A DNA stretch of 16,680 nucleotides from Shewanellaceae bacterium (GTDB taxonomy: Bacteria; Pseudomonadota; Gammaproteobacteria; Enterobacterales; Shewanellaceae), in NCBI GenBank assembly GCA_016779685.1, contig JADHND010000010.1, positions 1-16,680 of the forward strand, in the 5' to 3' direction. The notes below the pieces were generated by a model. It did no database searches and was not told where the DNA came from. It worked only from the letters and a program-made list of their open reading frames with translations. Below, one piece after another: positions 9,625-15,071 of the stretch. The position numbers were made by a program, and so were the translations under genes. Position 1 is the stretch's first letter, and each line of letters starts with the position of its first letter.

Positions 9625-10113
9625 CTAAGCCGAAGCTTTTTGATCACCAACGGCAGCTAATGTACGCACAAGCTTACCAGCCGAGGCTTCTTTCATGGTC
9701 ATCATTAATTGCGCGATTGCCTCATCATAAGTAGGCAACTTAGCAAGAAAACCGGGATCTGTCTGAGTGCCTTCAAAAGCAGCAACTTTAACAGAAAAAG
9801 CTTCTTGTTTTTTTTCAAACGCCGTTAAGATACGGGCAGCAGCACCTGGGTGCTCGTTTGAAAAAGCCAATAATGATGGCCCGACAAAAGACTCTACTAT
9901 ACACTCATAGTCAGTGCCTGCTAGCGCACGACGTGCTAGCGTGTTACGAACGACTCTAAGGTAAACACCGGCTTCGCGAGCCTGTTTTCTTAAATCGTTC
10001 ATCGCACCAACGGTCACGCCTCTTGAATCAGCGACGACTGCAGATAGAGCACCTTTGGCGGCTTCGTTGACTTCAGCTACAATGGCTTTTTTGTCTTGAA
10101 GATTTAATGCCAT
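9625..10113 (-). CDS. rplJ: 50S ribosomal protein L10
   Basis: L10 anchors the L7/L12 dimers at the base of the ribosomal stalk. In E. coli the L10-L7/L12 complex also represses its own operon by binding the rplJ leader. The 162-residue product starts MALNLQDKKAIVAEV and contains VADSRGVTVGAMNDLRK and RVVRNTLARRA, all typical of the N-terminal rRNA-binding domain. The C-terminal helix (about residues 135-162) is the expected docking site for L7/L12. The ATG (10111-10113) has an AGGAG Shine-Dalgarno sequence at 10121-10125 with 7-base spacing. The upstream 224 bases hold a structured leader of the L10 type. Confidence 0.98.
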   Translation of the reverse strand: MALNLQDKKAIVAEVNEAAKGALSAVVADSRGVTVGAMNDLRKQAREAGVYLRVVRNTLARRALAGTDYECIVESFVGPSLLAFSNEHPGAAARILTAFEKKQEAFSVKVAAFEGTQTDPGFLAKLPTYDEAIAQLMMTMKEASAGKLVRTLAAVGDQKASA

Positions 10114-10130
10114 TTGGTTTCTCCTGGACT

Positions 10131-10162
10131 TTGTTGTAGGTTAAACCTACTTGACACAACAA
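10131..10162 (-). promoter_or_regulatory. Hairpin just upstream of the rplJ Shine-Dalgarno
   Basis: A 7-bp stem (10136-10142 with 10144-10150) has a single-base loop if fully paired, so in RNA the inner pairs would open. It is extended across an asymmetric internal loop by an outer TTGTT/AACAA pairing (10158-10162 with 10131-10135). The structure ends 5 bases upstream of the AGGAG of rplJ. A neighbouring 7-bp stem (10162-10168 with 10176-10182) lies further upstream and would compete for one base. These could pass the state of the L10 leader to the ribosome-binding site; that is inference. Confidence 0.45.
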
Positions 10163-10204
10163 GCTTAGCCAATAACTAAGCTACCTTAATCCGGCGAAGA
10201 TCCA

Positions 10205-10303
10205 GTAACAAATTACTTGAGCTCTTACACCATCTACGTAGGATATTAAGTTAGTTAAATAACACCTACGGTCTTTGATGGGAACGGTATGTCCCAATCA
10301 AAC
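10205..10303 (-). promoter_or_regulatory. L10 leader: autoregulatory mRNA structure for rplJ-rplL
   Basis: Read on the minus strand, the region after rplA contains the segments AAAGACCGTAGGTGTT (around 10262-10277), AACTTAATATCCTACGTAGA and GATGGTG (around 10227-10255). They closely resemble the E. coli leader bound by the L10-L7/L12 complex, recalled as GAAGACCGCAGGAGTT, then CTTAATCCCCTGCGTAGACGGTG. The complementary CGTAGG and CCTACG pieces would form the central helix. An upstream hairpin (10274-10279 with 10297-10302, plus four inner pairs past a bulged base) forms the base of the structure. Expected role: excess L10 complex binds here and reduces translation of rplJ and rplL. Similarity is seen; regulation is inferred from the family. 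Confidence 0.8.
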
Positions 10304-10306
10304 GTA

Positions 10307-10330
10307 GTTGTCCTGCCTTGGCAGAACAAC
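10307..10330 (-). promoter_or_regulatory. Strong hairpin between rplA and the L10 leader
   Basis: An 11-bp inverted repeat (10307-10317 with 10320-10330, one G-U pair) encloses only two bases, so the closing pairs would open into a small loop. It begins within 10 bases of the rplA stop codon. There is no T-run after it on the minus strand, so it is unlikely to be an intrinsic terminator. It may protect the 3' end of the rplKA message, or form the first element of the rplJ leader. Confidence 0.5.
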
Positions 10331-10337
10331 AAAAATT

Positions 10338-11039
10338 TTAGCTATCGATCGTCAAAGAAGCTTGATCAATTTTCAAACCAGGACCCATCGTCGTCGATAA
10401 GCTGACTGACTTGATATAGTGCCCTTTAGATGAAGCTGGCTTGATTTTCTTCAATGCAACAATCAGAGCTTCAAGGTTCTGCTTAATAGCTTGATCGTCA
10501 AAATCAACCTTACCTATGCTCGCATGAATAATACCGTTCTTGTCATTTCTATAACGAACCTGACCTGCTTTGGCATTTTTTACAGCTTCAGCAACATTAG
10601 GAGTGACCGTACCCGTTTTAGGGTTAGGCATTAAACCTTTTGGCCCAAGCACTTGACCAAGTTGACCTACAATACGCATCGCATCTGGTGAGGCGATAAC
10701 AACATCAAAGTTCATCTCACCTTGTTTTATCTGAGCTGCTAGATCTTCCATACCAACAACTTCGGCACCTGCTGCGGTTGCGGCTTCAGCGTTTTCACCC
10801 TGAGCAAAAACAGCAACACGAACACTGCGACCAGTACCGTGTGGTAGGACAACAGCACCACGAACATTTTGATCAGATTTTCTAGGGTCAACACCAAGAT
10901 TAACTGACGCATCGACACTTTCTAAAAACTTAGCTGATGCTAATTTTTTCAATGAAGCAACGGCCTCGTTGATGTCATATGTTTTGGTGGCGTCCACATT
11001 TTCACGAACCGAACGCATACGTTTTGAAAGCTTTGCCAT
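10338..11039 (-). CDS. rplA: 50S ribosomal protein L1
   Basis: L1 forms the mobile stalk beside the ribosomal E site and, in E. coli, also represses translation of its own rplK-rplA message. The 233-residue length matches the family (234 in E. coli). Diagnostic segments are MAKLSKRMRSVRENVD at the start, VVLPHGTGRSVRVAVFAQG (about 63-81), LGQVLGPKGLMPNPKTGTV (about 127-145) and the C-terminal SSKGHYIKSVSLSTTMGPG. Only four bases separate its ATG from the rplK stop, and its Shine-Dalgarno sequence (AGAGGAC) lies in the last codons of rplK, a layout that favours translational coupling. Confidence 0.98.
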   Translation of the reverse strand: MAKLSKRMRSVRENVDATKTYDINEAVASLKKLASAKFLESVDASVNLGVDPRKSDQNVRGAVVLPHGTGRSVRVAVFAQGENAEAATAAGAEVVGMEDLAAQIKQGEMNFDVVIASPDAMRIVGQLGQVLGPKGLMPNPKTGTVTPNVAEAVKNAKAGQVRYRNDKNGIIHASIGKVDFDDQAIKQNLEALIVALKKIKPASSKGHYIKSVSLSTTMGPGLKIDQASLTIDS

Positions 11040-11043
11040 CTTA

Positions 11044-11472
11044 TTAGTCCTCTACCACTAAGCCCATAGAACAAGCCGTGCCTTCGACACAGCGCATCAT
11101 TGCTTCAATATCTGCACCTGTCATATCAGGCATTTTTGTTTCCGCGATTTCACGAAGTTGAACGCGGGTAATCGTACCAACTTTTTCTGTGTTGGGACGA
11201 CCTGAGCCAGATTTAAGACCACACACTTTTTTCAATAAGAATGATGCAGGCGGAGTTTTGGTTTCAAACGTGAACGAACGATCGGTATAAACTGTGATGA
11301 CCACTGGAATCGGCATACCTTTATCGAACTTGTCAGTACGCGCATTGAATGCTTTACAAAATTCCATGATGTTAACACCATGCTGACCTAATGCAGGACC
11401 AACCGGTGGACTTGGATTAGCTGCACCGGCAGCAACCTGTAATTTGATATAGGCTTTTACTTTTTTAGCCAT
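11044..11472 (-). CDS. rplK: 50S ribosomal protein L11
   Basis: L11 is part of the GTPase-associated centre, needed for factor function and for RelA activation in the stringent response. The 142 residues match the family length. The N-terminal domain has the proline-rich PSPPVGPALGQHGVNIMEFCKAFN segment in two adjoining parts (residues 21-34, then 35-44). The C-terminal rRNA-binding domain has KTPPASFLLKK and GLKSGSGRPN. A cysteine sits at LLKKVCG where E. coli has alanine, a minor variation. The ATG (11470-11472) is preceded by GAGGAAA. A promoter and a small hairpin lie in the 94-base gap after nusG. Confidence 0.98.
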   Translation of the reverse strand: MAKKVKAYIKLQVAAGAANPSPPVGPALGQHGVNIMEFCKAFNARTDKFDKGMPIPVVITVYTDRSFTFETKTPPASFLLKKVCGLKSGSGRPNTEKVGTITRVQLREIAETKMPDMTGADIEAMMRCVEGTACSMGLVVED

Positions 11473-11483
11473 TTCTATTTCCT

Positions 11484-11514
11484 CAATTTGGGTTCAGGCG
11501 CCTCGTTAGGCTCC
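11484..11514 (-). promoter_or_regulatory. Possible L1-binding operator upstream of rplK
   Basis: On the minus strand the rplK leader contains GGAGCC, then TAACGA, then GGCGCC, followed by TGAACCC. The two six-base arms pair with one A-G mismatch, and the flanking GGG and CCC can pair below an asymmetric loop. In E. coli, L1 represses rplK-rplA by binding a leader structure that mimics its 23S rRNA site. The position and general shape fit, but I did not compute a fold or align it to known L1 sites, so this is only a candidate. Confidence 0.35.
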
Positions 11515-11527
11515 CCTATTTTTACCT

Positions 11528-11556
11528 ATTTTACATTAACTTGCCAGTGTTGTCAC
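11528..11556 (-). promoter_or_regulatory. Promoter for rplK-rplA
   Basis: On the minus strand GTGACA (11551-11556, five of six matches to the -35 consensus) is separated by 17 bases from TAAAAT (11528-11533). Transcription would start near 11521, about 48 bases before the rplK ATG. E. coli also has a separate promoter between nusG and rplK, which supports the assignment. Confidence 0.65.
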
Positions 11557-11566
11557 TGACCTGCAA

Positions 11567-12112
11567 TCACTCAGTTTTTTCGACTTGGGAAAAGTCTAAT
11601 TCAACAGGCGTGGCTCGACCAAAAATAGTGACCGCAACCTTAAGGCTGCTCTTGTCATAATCAATGTCTTCAACCATACCGTTGAAATCTTTAAATGGCC
11701 CTTCTTTAACTCGAACCATCTCGCCCGCTTCAAAAAGAACGCTAGAGCGAGGCGTACCATCATTATCACGCAATCGCTGTAAAATGATGTCTGCTTCTTT
11801 GTCGGATATAGGTGTTGGGCGCTCTGATGTACCCCCAATAAAGCCAAGTACCCGCGGAATATTGCGAACCAAATGCCAGCTGGCATCGTTCATTTCCATT
11901 TGCACAAGTACATATCCCGGAAAAAATTTCTTTTCAGTTTTACGTTTCTGTCCCGATTTAAGCTCAATCACTTCTTCAGCAGGAACCAGCACTTCACCAA
12001 ATGCATCTTCCATTTCGCGGATCTTGATGTACTCACGGAGCACCTTGGCGACTTTTGCCTCATGCCCTGAAAAAGCTTGGACAATATACCATTTCTTTTT
12101 GACTTCGCTCAT
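11567..12112 (-). CDS. nusG: Transcription termination/antitermination protein NusG
   Basis: NusG binds the RNA polymerase clamp, suppresses pausing, supports Rho-dependent termination and links polymerase to the ribosome through S10. The 181 residues equal the E. coli length. Residues 1 to about 120 form the NGN domain, with KKWYIVQAFSGHE at the start, KFFPGYVLVQMEMND, and WHLVRNIPRVLGFIGG. The C-terminal KOW domain has FEAGEMVRVKEGPFKDFNG and FGRATPVELDFSQVEK. It starts nine bases after secE with a weak Shine-Dalgarno match, so the two are probably cotranscribed and may be translationally coupled. Confidence 0.98.
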   Translation of the reverse strand: MSEVKKKWYIVQAFSGHEAKVAKVLREYIKIREMEDAFGEVLVPAEEVIELKSGQKRKTEKKFFPGYVLVQMEMNDASWHLVRNIPRVLGFIGGTSERPTPISDKEADIILQRLRDNDGTPRSSVLFEAGEMVRVKEGPFKDFNGMVEDIDYDKSSLKVAVTIFGRATPVELDFSQVEKTE

Positions 12113-12121
12113 AAATCTTAC

Positions 12122-12499
12122 CTATATGCCTAATATATAATTAACGAATAGAAGCAGCAATGAATCAACACCCCATAGAATAACACCAAAAATGCAAGAC
12201 ACCGCAAACACGACGAGGGTTGTGTTCGTCGCTTCTTGACGAGATGGCCAAATCACTTTTTTCACTTCTGTCTTGGCGTCATACGCAAATGCGATAAACT
12301 GTCTTCCTTTATCTGTGCGTAGCGCTAACCACAAACTACAGCCAAAGCAAGCAACCACGGCTATCACACGATACAAAACCCATATATCGCTGAAAAATTG
12401 ATTGCCACCTACGGCCACTGCTGTCACAACAAAAGCAGCCATCCATTTGAACTTATCTAGGTTTCCTGTGTTATTCTCAACTTCACTATTTGCTGTCAT
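12122..12499 (-). CDS. secE: Preprotein translocase subunit SecE
   Basis: SecE is the essential small subunit of the SecYEG channel in the inner membrane. The 125-residue protein has the three-helix form found in E. coli. Two hydrophobic helices lie at about 18-36 and 40-60. A conserved amphipathic cytoplasmic segment follows (AKTEVKKVIWPSRQEATNTT, about 74-93), with the family KxxWP motif. The essential third helix runs from about 94 to 122. The start at 12497-12499 has only a weak purine stretch before it. The nusG neighbour is typical. Unlike E. coli there is no tuf gene between the tRNA cluster and secE. Confidence 0.95.
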   Translation of the reverse strand: MTANSEVENNTGNLDKFKWMAAFVVTAVAVGGNQFFSDIWVLYRVIAVVACFGCSLWLALRTDKGRQFIAFAYDAKTEVKKVIWPSRQEATNTTLVVFAVSCIFGVILWGVDSLLLLFVNYILGI

Positions 12500-12602
12500 G
12501 GTATTTTCTCACGTATAGGCATACTAAAGCGTCGCAAACGCATGTATATTTTCTTGGATTACGCTTGTCATGGACGTAAGCATTTTAAACTAAACGGTTA
12601 AT

Positions 12603-12629
12603 TTTATAAGGAACAGAGACATATAACAA
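12603..12629 (-). promoter_or_regulatory. Weak candidate promoter for secE-nusG
   Basis: The 179-base gap between the tRNA-Thr 3' end and secE has no gene and no clear hairpin terminator. On the minus strand a good -10 box TATAAA (12603-12608) follows TTGTTA (12624-12629) with a short 15-base spacer. A second TAAAAT-like hexamer lies closer to secE. Either could start a secE-nusG transcript, in addition to possible read-through from the tRNA promoter. The short spacer keeps confidence low. Confidence 0.35.
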
Positions 12630-12678
12630 GTGTTATTTTTTGTTTTTTGGGGTAAAAGTGAGATTTTAGGCTAGATTA

Positions 12679-12754
12679 TGGTGCTGATAGGCAGATTCGA
12701 ACTGCCGACCTCACCCTTACCAAGGGTGTGCTCTACCAACTGAGCTATATCAGC
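12679..12754 (-). tRNA. thrT: tRNA-Thr (anticodon GGU)
   Basis: This 76-base cloverleaf has acceptor stem GCTGATA/TATCAGC, D arm, anticodon stem CACCC/GGGTG with loop TTGGTAA, a T arm with GTTCGAATC, and an encoded CCA end. The anticodon GGT reads ACC and ACU threonine codons. It is the last gene of a four-tRNA unit in the same order as thrU-tyrU-glyT-thrT of E. coli, where tufB follows directly. Confidence 0.98.
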
Positions 12755-12771
12755 TAAAGATTTGTTTATTT

Positions 12772-12846
<75 letters not shown>

Positions 12847-12850
12847 TTAA

Positions 12851-12935
12851 TGGTGGAGGGGGAAGGATTTGAACCTTCGAAGGCGGAGCCGTCAGATTTA
12901 CAGTCTGATCCCTTTGACCACTCGGGAACCCCTCC
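12851..12935 (-). tRNA. tyrU: tRNA-Tyr (anticodon GUA)
   Basis: This is an 85-base class II tRNA with a long variable arm (CGGCTCCGCCTTCG region). It has acceptor stem GGAGGGG, anticodon stem TCAGA/TCTGA with loop CTGTAAA, and encoded CCA. The anticodon GTA reads both tyrosine codons. It is second in the cluster, 7 bases after tRNA-Thr(UGU). Confidence 0.98.
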
Positions 12936-12942
12936 ATTGTTA

Positions 12943-13018
<76 letters not shown>

Positions 13019-13032
13019 ACTAAACGCCGTGG

Positions 13033-13061
13033 ATAATATGGAATTGTGGCTAATTGTGCAA
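13033..13061 (-). promoter_or_regulatory. Strong promoter for the tRNA cluster
   Basis: On the minus strand -35 TTGCAC (13056-13061) and -10 TATTAT (13033-13038) are separated by 17 bases. The predicted start near 13026 is 8 bases before the first tRNA. The segment between the -10 box and the start is GC-rich (CCACGGCG), a discriminator type that makes stable-RNA promoters sensitive to ppGpp and growth rate in E. coli. The control is inferred from that resemblance. Confidence 0.8.
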
Positions 13062-13071
13062 GCTTTTTCAG

Positions 13072-13089
13072 TTTTTTTTTTAAAAAAAA
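13072..13089 (-). promoter_or_regulatory. T10A8 tract in UP-element position
   Basis: Ten T followed by eight A on the plus strand (a T8A10 run on the minus strand) lie at about -46 to -63 relative to the predicted tRNA start. That is the window where UP elements of rRNA and tRNA promoters contact the RNA polymerase alpha-subunit C-terminal domains. The tract would also be intrinsically bent. It lies between the tRNA promoter and the divergent coaA promoter region, so it might influence both. Confidence 0.55.
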
Positions 13090-13159
13090 CGGTCAAATGA
13101 TTATTAATTAAGCAGGCAGTTGGCATTTTGTAGTTGGTTAAGCACTTTGGTCCGATTCT

Positions 13160-13168
13160 TGTTATATT
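13160..13168 (+). promoter_or_regulatory. Candidate extended -10 promoter for coaA
   Basis: The plus strand has TG, one base, then TATATT (13163-13168), which is an extended -10 form. No good -35 box lies at the expected distance. It would give a start near 13175 and a leader of about 50 bases. A weaker alternative is TTGTGT (13186-13191), 17 bases, then TGTATA (13209-13214), which would leave almost no leader. Confidence 0.4.
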
Positions 13169-13226
13169 TAAGAACTTCGTGTATCTTGTGTTTTCGATCG
13201 TATTTGACTGTATATAGAGATTTATT

Positions 13227-14102
13227 ATGGCAATGATGCCTAACTTCACAGCCTTAAGCCGCGAGCAATGGAGCTGGAATAAAAAACATCTGTCACTTAG
13301 TTTATCACCGCATGATTTAAGTAGAATACAGGGTATCAATGAAAAGCTTTCTTTCCAAGAAGTTCGAGAAATTTACCTGCCAGTTTTAACATCGCTTATG
13401 CCATATCACACGGATAAGCAGCCTTTTATTATTGGCATTTGTGGCAGTGTAGCTGTTGGAAAAACAACAACAGCGCGTCTCATTAAAATTCTCTTAGAAA
13501 GATTGTTTTTTGATAAAAAAATTAGTTATTTATCTACTGATAGCTTCTTACAACCTTTGTCGATGTTAAAGAGCAAGCAAATGCTACATCGAAAAGGATT
13601 TCCTGAAAGCTATCAATGGTCTGATTTACTTAACTTCCTTGCACAAATTAAGGCAAAGAAACCTCACGTCCGTACTCCTATTTACTCACATGAGCAGTAT
13701 GATATTCTCCATGATCAATTCCAATGCTTTGATCAACCAGATATTTTAATCATTGAAGGGTTAAATATTCTCCAGCAAACGCCCAATGCAACTGAGCATA
13801 TACAAGATTATTTAGATTTTTCAATTTTTATTGATGCTCATCCAGCACGGATAAAACAGTGGTATATTGATCGATTCCTCTATTTTAAACAGCATATTTT
13901 TATTAATCCATCTAATTATTTTCACAGTTATGCGGATTTATCTACGGAGGCAGCCATTCGCACAGCGACTGAAATCTGGGACGAAGTCAATGGATTGAAT
14001 TTAACCCAGCACATTTTACCGACGCGGGCTCATGCCGACATCGTCCTGAGTAAAGGGGCTGACCATTTCGTTCATCAAATTATGTTCAGAGACAAGCCTT
14101 AG
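13227..14102 (+). CDS. coaA: Type I pantothenate kinase (CoaA)
   Basis: CoaA phosphorylates pantothenate with ATP, the first and controlling step of coenzyme A synthesis in the cytoplasm. Seen in the 291 residues: P-loop GSVAVGKT (73-80, Lys79), STDSFL with Asp105, KGFPESY (123-129), IYSHEQYD with His155, WYIDRF with Tyr213 and Arg216, and Asn255. These match the E. coli residues Lys101, Asp127, His177, Tyr240, Arg243 and Asn282. The distance from the YLP motif (50-52) to the P-loop lysine is about 15 residues shorter than in E. coli. The first ATG has AGAGA (13216-13220) six bases upstream; in-frame ATGs at codons 3 and 4 are alternatives. It is transcribed against its neighbours, and its last 87 bases, including the stop, overlap birA. 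Confidence 0.95.
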   Translation: MAMMPNFTALSREQWSWNKKHLSLSLSPHDLSRIQGINEKLSFQEVREIYLPVLTSLMPYHTDKQPFIIGICGSVAVGKTTTARLIKILLERLFFDKKISYLSTDSFLQPLSMLKSKQMLHRKGFPESYQWSDLLNFLAQIKAKKPHVRTPIYSHEQYDILHDQFQCFDQPDILIIEGLNILQQTPNATEHIQDYLDFSIFIDAHPARIKQWYIDRFLYFKQHIFINPSNYFHSYADLSTEAAIRTATEIWDEVNGLNLTQHILPTRAHADIVLSKGADHFVHQIMFRDKP

Positions 14103-15071
14103 ACTCACGGCATGGTTAAAGCGAACTCGCTGGCCATCCCTCTGCGCTAATATGAGATATCCTTTATGGTCGATACCATCATGTCGACCAACATAGGTTT
14201 TCAAACCATCATAGATGCATACTTGCTTTTGATAGTACAGATCAAATAATTGCCAACGCTGTTGAAAAGAAGCAAATCCATGCCCCTCATAAGATATCAA
14301 GGCCGCTTGAATGGCATGCCAAAGCGCAATGACCAGACGACTTTTAAAATCGGGCAGATGGGCTTTATCAGCAAGATCTGCAAAAGAAGATTGAGATAAC
14401 GGCTGTGAATGAATTAAATTCAAACCTACACCAATTATTAACGTCGTTCCTCCATGGCTTTGGTCGTGATTGCTCTCAATCAAAATGCCTGCTAATTTTT
14501 TAGATTGCCGATACACATCGTTTGGCCATTTCAGAGCAACATCCTTGATACCTAAACTTTTTAAACAATCGGCGATTGCAATCCCTACAACCAGACTCAA
14601 GCCAGACATATCGCCAAAACCATTTGCTAAGCGGTGAATCAAGGAAAAACAGACACTGCGACCATAGGCAGCTATCCATGTTTTTCCTTGTCGTCCTCGA
14701 CCCTGTGTTTGATGCTCTGCAATACACAGATCACCCGCTTGCAGTTGCGATTGATTTTTCAATAAAAAATGATTGGTAGAATCGACTGATTGAAAATAAA
14801 AAATGCGACAAGGCAAACGCTGCTCTAACTGTCTCTTATCTATCAAGTACAAAGGTGTGGCAAAAAACACCTGACCACCGTCAATGGCTACGTTAACACC
14901 GACTCCTTGCAGCCACTCGATTGTCTTCAAAATTTGCTTGATCTCAACCTTCAATTCAACAGCCATCGTGCGTAGGTCTCGCTGCGGCATTTGCAGCAGA
15001 CGAATAATAAACTGAGATTCCAATTGATCAGTTACAGACATCATGAATGGTCCATTCGGACTGCTGGGCAT
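14016..15071 (-). CDS. birA: Biotin--[acetyl-CoA-carboxylase] ligase / biotin operon repressor BirA
   Basis: BirA makes biotinyl-5'-AMP and attaches biotin to the AccB subunit of acetyl-CoA carboxylase. In E. coli the adenylate-bound dimer also represses biotin synthesis. Residues 20-72 resemble the winged-helix domain. The ligase domain has SVDSTN (95-100), the biotin loop GRGRQGK (124-130), KWPND with Lys181, KLAGIL (192-197) and IIGVGLN (212-218). The C-terminal SH3-like domain normally ends near VSLRLVSE (322-329); a further 22 residues are encoded opposite the coaA 3' end. The start at 15071 has GGAGG nine bases upstream and overlaps murB by 44 bases. The ATG pair at 15044/15041 fits the E. 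coli N-terminus about as well but lacks a good Shine-Dalgarno sequence. The HTH suggests a repressor role, but no bio gene is in view to confirm it. Confidence 0.93.
   Translation of the reverse strand: MPSSPNGPFMMSVTDQLESQFIIRLLQMPQRDLRTMAVELKVEIKQILKTIEWLQGVGVNVAIDGGQVFFATPLYLIDKRQLEQRLPCRIFYFQSVDSTNHFLLKNQSQLQAGDLCIAEHQTQGRGRQGKTWIAAYGRSVCFSLIHRLANGFGDMSGLSLVVGIAIADCLKSLGIKDVALKWPNDVYRQSKKLAGILIESNHDQSHGGTTLIIGVGLNLIHSQPLSQSSFADLADKAHLPDFKSRLVIALWHAIQAALISYEGHGFASFQQRWQLFDLYYQKQVCIYDGLKTYVGRHDGIDHKGYLILAQRDGQRVRFNHAVSLRLVSEHNLMNEMVSPFTQDDVGMSPRR

Noticed and set aside
10307..10330. Hairpin after rplA as an intrinsic terminator
   Set aside because: No T-run follows the stem on the minus strand, and the L10 leader continues directly, so transcription probably proceeds.
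11664..12140. A 158-codon plus-strand frame opposite nusG and the end of secE
   Set aside because: It is antisense to strongly conserved nusG, its peptide looks unlike any known protein, and it shows no promoter or ribosome-binding site of its own.
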